Assembly (NCBI RefSeq): GCF_005885635.1
Contig: NZ_VATY01000006.1
Coordinates: 118,926 to 182,925 of the forward strand
From: Maribacter algarum (ex Zhang et al. 2020)
GTDB lineage: Bacteria > Bacteroidota > Bacteroidia > Flavobacteriales > Flavobacteriaceae
Reading direction: 5' to 3'
Length of the DNA: 64,000 nt
Notes under the pieces: generated by a model
The model's input: only the letters and a program-made list of their open reading frames with translations
Database searches by the model: none
What the model was told of the DNA's origin: nothing
Translations under genes and position numbers: made by a program
In this document: positions 1-8,084 of the stretch, one piece after another
Layout: the number at the start of each line of letters is the position of its first letter
Position numbering within the stretch: position 1 is the stretch's first letter

Positions 1-95
1 AAAGCATTTCTCTGGTCGGCTTTGGAGAGTTTTGACCATTGCTTTGGATCAATTCCCCCAGTGTAGATTTTAGGCTCTGAATAGTTCGATTTCAT
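1..95 (-). CDS. Tyrosine recombinase/integrase, N-terminal fragment cut by the window edge
   Basis: The reverse strand opens with ATG at 95 and reads 31 codons before the window ends. The peptide begins MKSNYSEPKIYTGG and continues with DPKQWSKLSKADQ. From memory this resembles the N-terminus of flavobacterial phage-type tyrosine recombinases, ahead of their SAM-like core-binding domain. The catalytic domain is outside the window, so the family rests on this short stretch alone. The gene points away from the initiator tRNA at 207-279, the usual layout for an integrase at one end of an element inserted in a tRNA gene. Two copies of an 11-bp repeat lie just upstream of the start. Confidence 0.6.
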   Translation of the reverse strand, partial: MKSNYSEPKIYTGGIDPKQWSKLSKADQRNA

Positions 96-103
96 GTTGA
101 AAC

Positions 104-126
104 CGTATACGTTTTCGTATACGTTT
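104..126. repeat. Tandem 11-bp repeat (CGTATACGTTT) upstream of the integrase start
   Basis: CGTATACGTTT occurs twice, at 104-114 and 116-126, separated by one T. Its core CGTATACG is itself a palindrome, so the pair can also be read as an inverted repeat. It lies 9-31 bp before the integrase start codon, where a repressor, excisionase or integrase arm site would be expected. The function is inferred from position only. Confidence 0.55.
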
Positions 127-152
127 AGTAAAAGTACGGAAATAGAAGGCAT

Positions 153-183
153 AAAAAAACGGTTTGTACGCATACAAACCGTT
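153..183 (-). terminator. Rho-independent terminator of the initiator tRNA gene
   Basis: A perfect 11-bp stem (158-168 with 173-183) with loop CGCA is followed, on the reverse strand, by a run of Ts. It lies 24 bp after the tRNA 3' end and separates the tRNA from the integrase gene. Confidence 0.8.
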
Positions 184-206
184 GGTTTTAATGGCCTTAG
201 GCCTAG

Positions 207-279
<73 letters not shown>

Positions 280-339
280 ATGTATGTTAGAAAGTGCATC
301 GCTACACTAATTTCCCATTTCAATTCTCAGGCTGAGTAG

Positions 340-370
340 GTACCCTGTCCTGAGCGAAGTCGAAGGGTAC
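340..370. repeat. REP-like palindromic repeat (GTACCCT...AGGGTAC)
   Basis: The arms GTACCCT (340-346) and AGGGTAC (364-370) enclose TGAGCGAAGTCGAAG-type sequence, an interspersed intergenic repeat I recall from many Bacteroidota genomes. It sits between the full tRNA-fMet gene and a truncated copy of the tRNA 5' end. The tRNA match resumes exactly at its right arm. Confidence 0.6.
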
Positions 371-386
371 TGCTCTACCCCGCGAT
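368..386 (-). pseudogene. Truncated 5' end of a second initiator tRNA
   Basis: Nineteen bases are identical to the 5' end of the neighbouring tRNA-fMet (263-281), including the acceptor 5' strand and the start of the D arm. The homology stops at the palindromic repeat 340-370. The fragment lies between the consensus tRNA promoter (469-499) and the intact tRNA, so it should be transcribed as part of the tRNA precursor. It may be the remains of a tandem tRNA gene split by a repeat, or a remnant of an attachment site. Confidence 0.6.
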
Positions 387-468
387 ATGGGTTTTATCTC
401 ACTTGTTTTTGCAACTTCAGGTCATTAAGCTGACGAGATAAAGGCGCGCTACTATTTGTAACGGGCGA

Positions 469-499
469 CAAATATACAACGGTTTCTTTGTTTTATCAA
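469..499 (-). promoter_or_regulatory. Consensus promoter for the tRNA-fMet transcript
   Basis: On the reverse strand TTG (499-497) is followed after exactly 20 nt by TATATTTG (476-469). This matches the Bacteroidota primary sigma consensus TTG-N17-23-TAnnTTTG. Transcription would start near 463 and run through the truncated tRNA end, the palindrome and the intact tRNA-fMet. Confidence 0.75.
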
Positions 500-577
500 G
501 ACTTGTTGCAGGAATATTTTTCTTTGTCAAAACCGAACAATTAGTTAAAATCCATACCTTCGGACTTATACTTTTCT

Positions 578-1942
578 ATGGAAGCAATCAATGATTTTCT
601 CTCAAGAACCATTCCGTTTACCGAATGGCCTATGTTTTTGCTGCTGATAGTTGGCGGTTTGTTTTTAGTTTTTTACTCCAAGTTTTTACCTTATCGCTTT
701 TTTGGTCATGCTATCGCCATTACGGCAGGAAGATATGACGATAAAAATGCTAAAGGAGATGTCAGCTCTTTTCAAGCCCTTTCTGCAGCGGTAGCAGCTA
801 CCGTAGGCTTGGGCAATATTTCTGGGGTTGCCATTGCAATACATGATGGAGGTCCCGGAGTTGTCTTCTGGATTTGGATGACCGCTTTAATTGGTATGTG
901 TATAAAGTTTTACTCGTGCAGTCTTTCGATAATGTACCGTGGGGTTGATTCTGAAGGAAAAGTTCAAGGTGGTCCCATGTACTATATCACTAAAGGTTTG
1001 GGTGAAAAGTGGAAGCCATTGGCTGGGTTCTTTGCAGTGTGTGGGCTTTTTGGGTTTCTTGGTGTATTTACAGCTAACCAATTTACCGAGACCTTTATGA
1101 GCGTTATTGAGCCATCGAGTACACTTTTCGAAATGAGCGAATTAAATTGGAAATTGAGCGTTGGTATTGTTCTGGCAATAATAACTTCTTTCGTAATTTT
1201 TGGAGGCTTGACCAAAATAGCCAAGGTAGCTTCTGCGATTGTTCCTTTTATGGTTTTAGTTTATTTGATTGCCGTAATTGTTGTTATGGTTTTGAATGCT
1301 CAACAAGTACTTCCTTCTTTAAAAATGATTATTACCGAAGCATGGAATTTTGATACTATTGTAACTGGAGGTTTCTGGGGCTTGGTTATAATAGGAGTGC
1401 GACGTGCTATGTTCTCTAACGAAGCAGGTTTAGGAAGCGCACCCATGTATCACGGGCAGTCGAAGACTGATAATCCTATTAAGGAAGGTTTGGTAGCAAG
1501 TTTGGGACCGTTTATAGACACCATATTGGTATGTACCATGACTGCAGTGGTCATTATTTTGAGTGGTGCTTATTTAGAAGATTCCAGTGGCATCGTAATG
1601 ACTTTATCCGCTTTTGAAACTACACTTTTTGGATTTGGTGACGATTTGTTAATGATAATAGTTACCGCCTTTGCCTTGTCCACGCTTTTCACCTATTCCT
1701 ATTATGGGGTAAAAAGTTTGTCCTTTTTAACCAATGCGAAAATTGGAAAATTGTATAACGTCTATTTTGTAGCCATGATAATTTTTGCCGCTGTGGCGTC
1801 ACTTGATTTGGTCAAGAACTTGATTGATTTATCCTACGCCTTGATGGTAATTCCGAATATGATTGCCGTACTTTTGTTGGCTCCTAAAGTGAATGAAAAA
1901 GCGAGGGAGTATTTTAAACAATTGAAAGATGGCAGAGCATAA
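578..1942 (+). CDS. Alanine/glycine:cation symporter (AGCS family)
   Basis: A 454-residue membrane protein with about ten hydrophobic segments, matching the usual AGCS (AlsT/DagA) length. Family marks include GLGNISG at residues 77-83 followed by a GGPG turn, GGPMYYITKG, and the NEAGLGSAPMYH segment that belongs to the signature region. The family takes up small neutral amino acids with Na+ or H+ across the inner membrane. Only the family, not the substrate, can be read here. The last 14 nt overlap the start of era, so the two genes are probably co-transcribed. Confidence 0.9.
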   Translation: MEAINDFLSRTIPFTEWPMFLLLIVGGLFLVFYSKFLPYRFFGHAIAITAGRYDDKNAKGDVSSFQALSAAVAATVGLGNISGVAIAIHDGGPGVVFWIWMTALIGMCIKFYSCSLSIMYRGVDSEGKVQGGPMYYITKGLGEKWKPLAGFFAVCGLFGFLGVFTANQFTETFMSVIEPSSTLFEMSELNWKLSVGIVLAIITSFVIFGGLTKIAKVASAIVPFMVLVYLIAVIVVMVLNAQQVLPSLKMIITEAWNFDTIVTGGFWGLVIIGVRRAMFSNEAGLGSAPMYHGQSKTDNPIKEGLVASLGPFIDTILVCTMTAVVIILSGAYLEDSSGIVMTLSAFETTLFGFGDDLLMIIVTAFALSTLFTYSYYGVKSLSFLTNAKIGKLYNVYFVAMIIFAAVASLDLVKNLIDLSYALMVIPNMIAVLLLAPKVNEKAREYFKQLKDGRA

Positions 1943-2813
1943 AGCAGGATTTGTTAACATCATCGGAAACCCCAACGTGGGTAAATCTACTTTGATGAAT
2001 GCTTTCGTGGGAGAGAAATTATCCATAATAACATCAAAGGCCCAAACTACAAGACACCGTATTTTAGGTATTGTTAATGGGGATGATTTTCAAGTAATTT
2101 TATCTGACACACCAGGAATTATTAGACCCGCCTACGAGTTGCAGTCTAGCATGATGAACTTTGTGAAATCTGCCTTTGAAGATGCTGATGTCTTGTTGTA
2201 CATGGTTGAGATAGGGGAGAAGGCTTTAAAAGATGAAGCTTTCTTTGAAAAGATAAAGAATAGTAAGATTCCTGTTTTACTCTTGCTAAATAAAGTAGAT
2301 ACGGCAACTCAAGAATTGTTAGAAGAACAAGCGCAATATTGGCAAGAAATACTCCCTACAGTTGAGTTACATCCAATTTCTGCATTGTCTAATTTTAATG
2401 TAAAAGGGGTTTTTGAGCGTATTATTGAGTTGCTTCCTGAAGTACCTCCCTATTATCCAAAAGACCAATTGACCGATAAACCCGAACGGTTTTTCGTAAA
2501 TGAAACTATTCGGGAGAAAATCCTGATTCATTATAAAAAAGAGATTCCATATTCCGTGGAGGTAGATACTGAGGAGTTTTTTGAAGATGAGGATATCATT
2601 CGAATGCGTTCGGTAATAATGGTGGAACGTGATTCTCAAAAAGGGATTATTATCGGTCACAAAGGAAGTGCCCTAAAACGAGTAGGAGTAGAGTCCAGAA
2701 AAGACCTCGAAAAGTTCTTCGGAAAACAAGTGCATTTGGAACTTTATGTAAAAGTGAATAAGAACTGGCGGAGTAATGCCAGACAGCTGAAACGCTTTGG
2801 ATATAATAATTAG
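1929..2813 (+). CDS. era: GTPase Era
   Basis: A 294-residue protein of normal Era length. The G domain shows GNPNVGKS (residues 13-20), DTPG (60-63) and NKVD (121-124). The C-terminal third is a KH domain with GIIIGHKGSALKRVG. Era binds the 3' end of 16S rRNA and acts as a checkpoint in 30S subunit maturation at the inner face of the membrane. The ATG at 1929 lies inside the 3' end of the symporter gene (14-nt overlap), which suggests translational coupling. Confidence 0.97.
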   Translation: MAEHKAGFVNIIGNPNVGKSTLMNAFVGEKLSIITSKAQTTRHRILGIVNGDDFQVILSDTPGIIRPAYELQSSMMNFVKSAFEDADVLLYMVEIGEKALKDEAFFEKIKNSKIPVLLLLNKVDTATQELLEEQAQYWQEILPTVELHPISALSNFNVKGVFERIIELLPEVPPYYPKDQLTDKPERFFVNETIREKILIHYKKEIPYSVEVDTEEFFEDEDIIRMRSVIMVERDSQKGIIIGHKGSALKRVGVESRKDLEKFFGKQVHLELYVKVNKNWRSNARQLKRFGYNN

Positions 2814-2902
2814 TCGAAAACCCTTTCGATTATTGTTTCATCTCTGCGTAACCTATTTTAGAGCAAGCCCTTGAGACATTCGTAGGGGATTAACCTTAAA
2901 AT

Positions 2903-2938
2903 CGAGGCAAACCTGCCTGTCCGGTAGGCAGGCCTCGG
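2903..2938. repeat. GC-rich palindromic repeat between era and der
   Basis: Nested arms CGAGGC/GCCTCG and CCTGCCT/AGGCAGG form a hairpin in the 205-bp gap between era and der. The CCTGCC-type core recurs at 46920-46949. It could act as a transcript end or be a mobile REP-type repeat. Confidence 0.6.
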
Positions 2939-2991
2939 AGTATTTAAATCTTGATTATCAAGTAAAACCTAGTACTTCAATAATTTAGCAG

Positions 2992-2999
2992 TATTTTTG
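2992..2999 (+). promoter_or_regulatory. Probable -7 element of the der promoter
   Basis: TATTTTTG matches TAnnTTTG and ends 19 bp before the der start codon. No TTG is found at the expected upstream distance, so this is a weak call. Confidence 0.4.
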
Positions 3000-3018
3000 C
3001 ACCTCCAAAAATAAAAAC

Positions 3019-4323
3019 ATGAGTGCTATCGTAGCCATTGTGGGAAGGCCGAATGTAGGGAAATCCACTTTTTTCAACAGACTAATCGAACGACGCGAAG
3101 CTATCGTTGACGCCGTGAGTGGTGTTACGCGCGATCGTCACTACGGAAAAAGTGACTGGAACGGTAAGGAGTTTTCAGTTATTGATACGGGCGGATATGT
3201 ATTAGGAAGTGATGATATTTTTGAACAAGAAATCGATAAGCAAGTAGAATTAGCGATTGAGGAGGCCGATGCCATTATATTTATGGTTAATGTTGAAGAT
3301 GGAGTTACAGGAATGGATGAAGACGTGGCAAAACTTCTCAGACGTGTTAATAAACCTGTTTTTTTAGCAGTAAATAAAGTAGACAACGCCAAACGAGCAG
3401 AAGATGCTGTCGAGTTTTATTCTTTGGGATTGGGGGATTATTACACCCTTTCAAGTATCAACGGTAGCGGAACAGGCGATTTGTTAGATGCATTGGTTGA
3501 GGTGCTTCCTGAAAGTGAGAAGGATGAAAGCGAATTACCAAGATTTGCAGTTATTGGACGACCAAATGCAGGAAAGTCATCTTTTATTAATGCGTTGATA
3601 GGAGAAGATAGATACATTGTAACAGATATTGCTGGTACTACGCGGGACAGTATTGATTCCAAATACAACCGCTTTGGGTTTGAATTCAACTTAGTGGATA
3701 CCGCAGGAATCCGGCGTAAGGCAAAGGTCAAAGAAGATTTGGAATTTTACTCCGTAATGCGCTCGGTTCGTGCTATAGAACATGCAGATGTATGTTTACT
3801 TCTTGTAGATGCTACTCGAGGTTTTGACGGACAAGTAGCAAATATTTTTTGGCTAGCACAACGCAACAACAAAGGCATTGTAATTTTGGTCAACAAATGG
3901 GATTTGGTAGAAGACAAAGAAACCAATACCATGAAGCAGTATACCCAAAAAATAAAACAAGCCATTGAGCCTTTTGTCGATGTACCTATTCTTTTCATTT
4001 CTGTATTGACGAAACAGCGCATTTTCAAGGCAATTGAAACTGCTGTTCAGGTTTACGAGAATAGAAGTCGAAAAATACCCACCAGCAAGTTCAATGATAC
4101 CATGTTACCTATTATTGAACATTACCCGCCACCAGCGTACAAAGGTAAATTTGTGAAAATTAAGTTTTGCATGCAGATACCTTCGCATTATCCGCAATTT
4201 GCTTTTTACTGCAATCTTCCTCAATATGTTCGCGAACCTTATAAACGTTATTTAGAGAATAAGCTTCGTGAGGAGTTTGATTTTATGGGAGTGCCAATAT
4301 CGATTTTTATGCGGAAGAAATAA
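3019..4323 (+). CDS. der: Ribosome biogenesis GTPase Der (EngA)
   Basis: A 434-residue protein with two GTPase domains in tandem, the defining feature of Der. The first has GRPNVGKS (residues 9-16), DTGG and NKVD. The second has GRPNAGKS near residue 180, DTAG and NKWD. A C-terminal KH-like domain of about 90 residues follows. Der acts in 50S subunit assembly. It lies two genes from era, so two ribosome-assembly GTPases sit together, but a palindrome and a possible promoter separate them. Confidence 0.97.
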   Translation: MSAIVAIVGRPNVGKSTFFNRLIERREAIVDAVSGVTRDRHYGKSDWNGKEFSVIDTGGYVLGSDDIFEQEIDKQVELAIEEADAIIFMVNVEDGVTGMDEDVAKLLRRVNKPVFLAVNKVDNAKRAEDAVEFYSLGLGDYYTLSSINGSGTGDLLDALVEVLPESEKDESELPRFAVIGRPNAGKSSFINALIGEDRYIVTDIAGTTRDSIDSKYNRFGFEFNLVDTAGIRRKAKVKEDLEFYSVMRSVRAIEHADVCLLLVDATRGFDGQVANIFWLAQRNNKGIVILVNKWDLVEDKETNTMKQYTQKIKQAIEPFVDVPILFISVLTKQRIFKAIETAVQVYENRSRKIPTSKFNDTMLPIIEHYPPPAYKGKFVKIKFCMQIPSHYPQFAFYCNLPQYVREPYKRYLENKLREEFDFMGVPISIFMRKK

Positions 4324-4330
4324 AAAATGC

Positions 4331-5260
4331 TCAAAAACTGAGTTTTCCGCCATCCATTAAATCAATAATTTCTCTGGTTACTCCGTAATGATCAGTGCCA
4401 AATGACATTACTTTTGCGTTCTTAGATTTTAAGAAACGAATCTCTACTTCACTTAAGGCGCCAACATTTTGATCTCTTTTACCATAGAACACCACTAAAT
4501 TTGATAGGTCTTTGGTCTTTAGCTCTTCCGTAAATTTACGGATGCCTAATCCTGCCTTAAGCATTTCACTTGCCTTTCTAATCTTATAATAACGTTCTGT
4601 TCGAGAAGGTCTTGCTCTGGTGGTATCAGGCTCTCTAAGTGTTTTCCCGTCTTTCTCAAATTTGGAGTTATGACCTTTTAATTGAAAAAAGGTTTGAAGC
4701 GAATCGGCATTCAATCTACCTGAAATCATAAAGTATTTATCCGCTAGAGAAGGCCTGGTGGCTATATAATGTGGAACTACAAAAGCGCTGTAAGAATGAC
4801 CAGCTACCACAACATATTTATTTCTGTCCTTAAAATATTTGATAGCACGGTACATCATTTCCGATGAATTGTCTATTTCCTTTATACCATCTTCCAGGGT
4901 GAAGGACTTTTGCCAATTAAAGATATCAGGATTATAGGTGCTTGACTGGTGCAAACTGACAAAGTGATAGTTTTTGAAACTGTTCAAATACATCCAATCA
5001 ATTTTGCCATTGTAATCATAACCCAGTTGGTTCGTTGGCCCGCCATCACCCATAATAAGCACTGTGTCATTTGCAATTGAACCCTCAGACATCCATAGCT
5101 TGGTCGTGTCTTCTGGAAAAACAGTAGGAGAGTAGTTTACCTCTTTAATGGATATTTTCTTAAAGCCATGTTTGGTTCTTTTTTCTTTTTCCAAATAACC
5201 AAACCCAATTGTTAAGAACAAACCTATTATGACGGATATTTTTAGAGCTATTTTTTTCAT
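4331..5260 (-). CDS. Alpha/beta hydrolase, exported or membrane-anchored
   Basis: A 309-residue protein with an N-terminal hydrophobic segment after MKKIALK, so it is exported or anchored. The nucleophile elbow GHSYS lies near residues 154-158 and a likely catalytic His in TDHYG near residue 290. The order fits an alpha/beta hydrolase. The substrate cannot be read. It is transcribed divergently from a MarR-type repressor, and two inverted repeats lie in the 112-bp gap. It is therefore the most likely target of that regulator. Confidence 0.75.
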   Translation of the reverse strand: MKKIALKISVIIGLFLTIGFGYLEKEKRTKHGFKKISIKEVNYSPTVFPEDTTKLWMSEGSIANDTVLIMGDGGPTNQLGYDYNGKIDWMYLNSFKNYHFVSLHQSSTYNPDIFNWQKSFTLEDGIKEIDNSSEMMYRAIKYFKDRNKYVVVAGHSYSAFVVPHYIATRPSLADKYFMISGRLNADSLQTFFQLKGHNSKFEKDGKTLREPDTTRARPSRTERYYKIRKASEMLKAGLGIRKFTEELKTKDLSNLVVFYGKRDQNVGALSEVEIRFLKSKNAKVMSFGTDHYGVTREIIDLMDGGKLSF

Positions 5261-5279
5261 GATTCTATAATTTTAAAAA

Positions 5280-5297
5280 TATCTTTATATCAAGATA
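5280..5297. promoter_or_regulatory. Second, weaker operator half-palindrome near the hydrolase start
   Basis: TATCTT at 5280-5285 and AAGATA at 5292-5297 form an inverted repeat with the same half-site as the strong palindrome at 5313-5340. It lies 20 bp before the hydrolase start codon, where a bound repressor would block transcription. Confidence 0.55.
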
Positions 5298-5312
5298 CTT
5301 TGCTAATATATA

Positions 5313-5340
5313 AAATATATCTTTATGTAAAGATATATTT
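5313..5340. promoter_or_regulatory. Perfect 13-bp inverted repeat, likely MarR operator
   Basis: Arms 5313-5325 and 5328-5340 are perfect reverse complements (core TATCTTTA-TG-TAAAGATA). The spacer is 2 bp. Placed in the divergent gap 33 bp before the MarR gene, it fits an autoregulatory winged-helix operator. Assignment to the adjacent MarR protein is inferred from position. Confidence 0.75.
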
Positions 5341-5372
5341 TCGTATTTTTATTTTATACCCATTTAAGTGTT

Positions 5373-5870
5373 ATGAAAGAATCGCAAGAAGATATTATCG
5401 ATAACCTGGTTTCTCAATGGCACCAGGAAAGACCCGAATTGGATGCTGAAGCAATGTATATAGTCGGCAGGATCTTGAAATTGGGAAAAATACTTGAAAA
5501 ACGTGCTGGCCAGGCGTTAAAAGACAGTGGAATATACTATACTGATTTAGATGTATTAGCCACTTTGAGAAGATCTGGTAAACCATACGAACTTACACCA
5601 AAGGAACTCATGAGGTCCGTTTTGATTACCTCCGGAGCAATGACTGCCCTGTTGGATAGACTGACCAGACTCGACCTGATATACAGGGCTCCTGATAAAA
5701 AAGATGGTCGTATTAAAAGAGCTGGGCTCACTAAAGAGGGTAAAAAAGTTATTGATAAAGCCATTGAGATTCGGTTCGAAGAAGCGAATGATTCGGTGCG
5801 TAAACTAAACAAGGCCGAAAGAGCTTCTTTAGCTACTTTATTGAAGAAAATGTTAACTGAATTAGGTTGA
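5373..5870 (+). CDS. MarR family transcriptional regulator
   Basis: A 165-residue protein. A helical dimerisation segment leads into a winged helix-turn-helix (roughly residues 55-125), with TPKELMRSVLITSGAMTALLDRL as recognition region and the wing motif RAPDKKDGRIKRAGLT, close to the classic DxRxxxVxLT. MarR proteins repress nearby genes and release DNA on binding small ligands. It is divergent from the hydrolase at 4331-5260. No cysteine-based sensor is visible. The ligand is unknown. Confidence 0.88.
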   Translation: MKESQEDIIDNLVSQWHQERPELDAEAMYIVGRILKLGKILEKRAGQALKDSGIYYTDLDVLATLRRSGKPYELTPKELMRSVLITSGAMTALLDRLTRLDLIYRAPDKKDGRIKRAGLTKEGKKVIDKAIEIRFEEANDSVRKLNKAERASLATLLKKMLTELG

Positions 5871-5872
5871 AG

Positions 5873-6670
5873 CTACCACCCCCCAGAAGCACCACCGCCT
5901 CCAAAGCCACCACCGCCGAAACCTCCGCCAAAGCCACCTGAGCCTCCGCCGAATCCACCGCCACTGCCAAATCCGCCACCAGAACCACTACTGCGACCCA
6001 TATTGCTCAAAATAATGATGTCCCACAGGTCTAGTCCGGTTGAGCGTTTTCCTCCATTACGGCCGCCACCTCTTCGATTGCGACTTGATAAGATAATTAG
6101 AATAACAAAAAAGATGATAAAAGGTAAAAAGCTTCCCAAGGGAAAACCTTCGGAAGTATCAAAAGTCCGTTCCTCTTTAAACTCACCGCTTAATACTTGA
6201 AAAATAACATCGGCACCTTTATCAAGTCCCCCGTAGTAATCGTTTTGCTTGAATTGCGGAACGATTATAGTTTCAATTATTCTTCTAGACATTGCATCGG
6301 TTAAAGAACCTTCAACGCCATAACCTGTATTAATAGCAATCCGGCGGTCGTCTCGCGCGAGAAGAATTAAAATTCCATTGTCTTTGTCTGCCTGACCAAT
6401 TCCCCATTTTTGGCCCCATTGTGCTCCGAGATAATTGATGTTTTCTCCCTCAGTTGAACTAATTATGGCAACAACAATTTGTGTAGAAGTACTATCGGAA
6501 TACCGAATAAGTTTTTGTTCCAAAGCTTCTTCTTGACCTGCGGGTAATAAGTCAATGTAATCATAAACACTGGTTTGCAGCTCAGGTTTTTCAGGAATCT
6601 GAAACTGGGCGAATGAAAATCCGCAGGACAAAAAAAGAAAAACGACAAGGCTATCCTTTAGATACTTCAT
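5873..6670 (-). CDS. TPM-domain protein with glycine-rich tail
   Basis: A 265-residue protein. It starts with a signal peptide ending near CGFSFAQ, then a TPM domain (DUF477, about residues 30-150) with VVAIISSTEG and NTGYGVEGSLTDA. A transmembrane segment near residue 180 follows, then a low-complexity tail of GGGFGGGSGGFGG type. TPM proteins of this layout (YgcG-like) are anchored in the membrane with the domain in the periplasm. The start overlaps the preceding TPM gene by 20 nt, and LemA is next upstream, a recurrent trio in Bacteroidota. Confidence 0.85.
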   Translation of the reverse strand: MKYLKDSLVVFLFLSCGFSFAQFQIPEKPELQTSVYDYIDLLPAGQEEALEQKLIRYSDSTSTQIVVAIISSTEGENINYLGAQWGQKWGIGQADKDNGILILLARDDRRIAINTGYGVEGSLTDAMSRRIIETIIVPQFKQNDYYGGLDKGADVIFQVLSGEFKEERTFDTSEGFPLGSFLPFIIFFVILIILSSRNRRGGGRNGGKRSTGLDLWDIIILSNMGRSSGSGGGFGSGGGFGGGSGGFGGGFGGGGFGGGGASGGW

Positions 6671-7088
6671 CGCTCAGTTCGTTTATGTCACCATGATGCC
6701 ATGGAAAATGATTTTCCAATTGTTTGCCAGTGCTTAACACACCATCAATGATTCCTTGTTTAAAGTTCCCTTTTTTAAAATGGTCCTGAATGGCATCGCG
6801 TGTGGTATCCCAAAAATTATCAGGAACAACTTCATCTATACCCTTATCACCATAAATGACAAATTTCCTATCATTGACCGCTACATAAATCAATACGCCA
6901 TTTTCATCTTTAGTATTATCCATCTTAAGCAAATGGAATACCTCTTTGGCACGATTAAAATGCTTTAGTCGTGTGTGCGATTCAATATGAACTCGAATTT
7001 CTCCTGAAGTGTTTTTTTCTGCCTCAAGAATGGCTTGAACAATTTCTTGTTCTTCATTATCTGATAAAAGCTTTTCTACGCGAGACAT
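6651..7088 (-). CDS. TPM-domain protein, short soluble form
   Basis: A 145-residue protein without a signal peptide. The TPM domain covers most of it, with EIRVHIESHTRLK near the start and YGDKGIDEVVPDNFWD in the middle. Its 3' end overlaps the longer TPM gene by 20 nt and its start lies 9 bp after the LemA gene, so the three form one operon. The absence of an export signal suggests a cytoplasmic or membrane-associated partner of the exported paralogue. No enzymatic role can be assigned. Confidence 0.85.
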   Translation of the reverse strand: MSRVEKLLSDNEEQEIVQAILEAEKNTSGEIRVHIESHTRLKHFNRAKEVFHLLKMDNTKDENGVLIYVAVNDRKFVIYGDKGIDEVVPDNFWDTTRDAIQDHFKKGNFKQGIIDGVLSTGKQLENHFPWHHGDINELSDEVSKG

Positions 7089-7097
7089 TCAGACTGA

Positions 7098-7697
7098 TTA
7101 ATCAAAATCAAAATCTACATCTGGCGCGTTTTCAGCTCCAGGATTCGAACTGAAAAGAGCTAGAGGGTCAAAATTGGCAATGGCAGCAATAATATTTGTT
7201 GGTATTTTTTCAATTTTTATATTGTATTCCCCAGCTTCCACATTAAACTTATTGCGCTCAACGTTAATTCTATTCTCAGTGCCTTCTAGTTGCGATTGAA
7301 GTTCTAAAAAATTTTGATTGGCCTTTAATTCTGGATAGCGTTCAACAACAACCATTAATTTTCCCAGAGCACCACTTAGACCACTTTGGGCCTGCTGAAA
7401 AGCTTGTAATTTTTCTGGAGTTAAATTATTCGCGTCTATATTAGTTGCCGTTGCTTTTGCCCTAGCCTCAATAACATCTTTAAGCGTACCTCTTTCAAAA
7501 TCGGCAGCCCCTTGAACAGTTTTAACAAGATTGCCAATTAAATCGCTTCTTCTTTGGTATGAACTTTCAACATTCGCCCATTGATAGGTAGCCTGCCCTT
7601 TCATTTCAACAAGTTCGTTGTTTGTGTTTACATACCAACTTCCTAGTAAAAAAGCGAGAATTCCAAGTATGATTAATACGATTAATCCTTTTTTCAT
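7098..7697 (-). CDS. LemA family protein
   Basis: A 199-residue protein with one N-terminal transmembrane helix (residues 4-22) followed by the LemA coiled-coil domain. Family marks are YNTNNELV-like start, YQRRSDLIGNLV, RYPELKANQNFLELQSQLEGTE split across residues 110-140, and FNVEAGEYN. It ends in an acidic tail DVDFDFD. LemA proteins are single-pass and usually occur next to TPM proteins, as here. The molecular role is not established. Confidence 0.93.
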   Translation of the reverse strand: MKKGLIVLIILGILAFLLGSWYVNTNNELVEMKGQATYQWANVESSYQRRSDLIGNLVKTVQGAADFERGTLKDVIEARAKATATNIDANNLTPEKLQAFQQAQSGLSGALGKLMVVVERYPELKANQNFLELQSQLEGTENRINVERNKFNVEAGEYNIKIEKIPTNIIAAIANFDPLALFSSNPGAENAPDVDFDFD

Positions 7698-7754
7698 AAG
7701 TGTAGTGTTTTAATGGTTAGTGTTCAATACAAATAGAATGTTACAGGAACAATT

Positions 7755-8084
7755 CTATAGTTGTTCCTTGATTTTGGTAAGCTCGGTCTTGATGCGTTCC
7801 AACTTCGCAATGATTTCAAAGTTATCAAGTGTTTTCTTCTTATTTTCCTTTAGGTGTATTTTTGCTCCCTCCAAAGTAAAGCCTCTTTCTTTAACGAGGT
7901 GATAGATCAGCTGCAGATTCTTAATGTCCTCAGGAGTAAACTTTCGATTACCTTTTGCATTTTTCTTAGGCTTAAGCGCATCAAACTCTTTTTCCCAAAA
8001 ACGAATTAGTGAAGTATTCACTCCGAATGCCTTGGCGACTTCACCAATACCGTAATATCGTTTCTCAGGTAGCTCTATATGCAT
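7755..8084 (-). CDS. MerR-type HTH regulator
   Basis: A 109-residue protein. The N-terminal winged helix reads YYGIGEVAKAFGVNTSLIRFWEKEF (residues 10-34), then GNRKFTPEDIKNLQLI, matching the MerR DNA-binding domain. It ends in a helix for dimerisation and has no effector domain or metal-binding cysteines. It shares one base with the M23 peptidase gene just upstream, so the two are translated from one message. The pairing with a peptidoglycan hydrolase is common in flavobacteria, but the regulated genes are unknown. Confidence 0.88.
   Translation of the reverse strand: MHIELPEKRYYGIGEVAKAFGVNTSLIRFWEKEFDALKPKKNAKGNRKFTPEDIKNLQLIYHLVKERGFTLEGAKIHLKENKKKTLDNFEIIAKLERIKTELTKIKEQL

Noticed and set aside
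2889..2895. ATTAACC upstream of der as an eighth ECF promoter
   Set aside because: No CAWTAAA-like box follows at 15-17 bp, and der has its own -7 element nearer the start.
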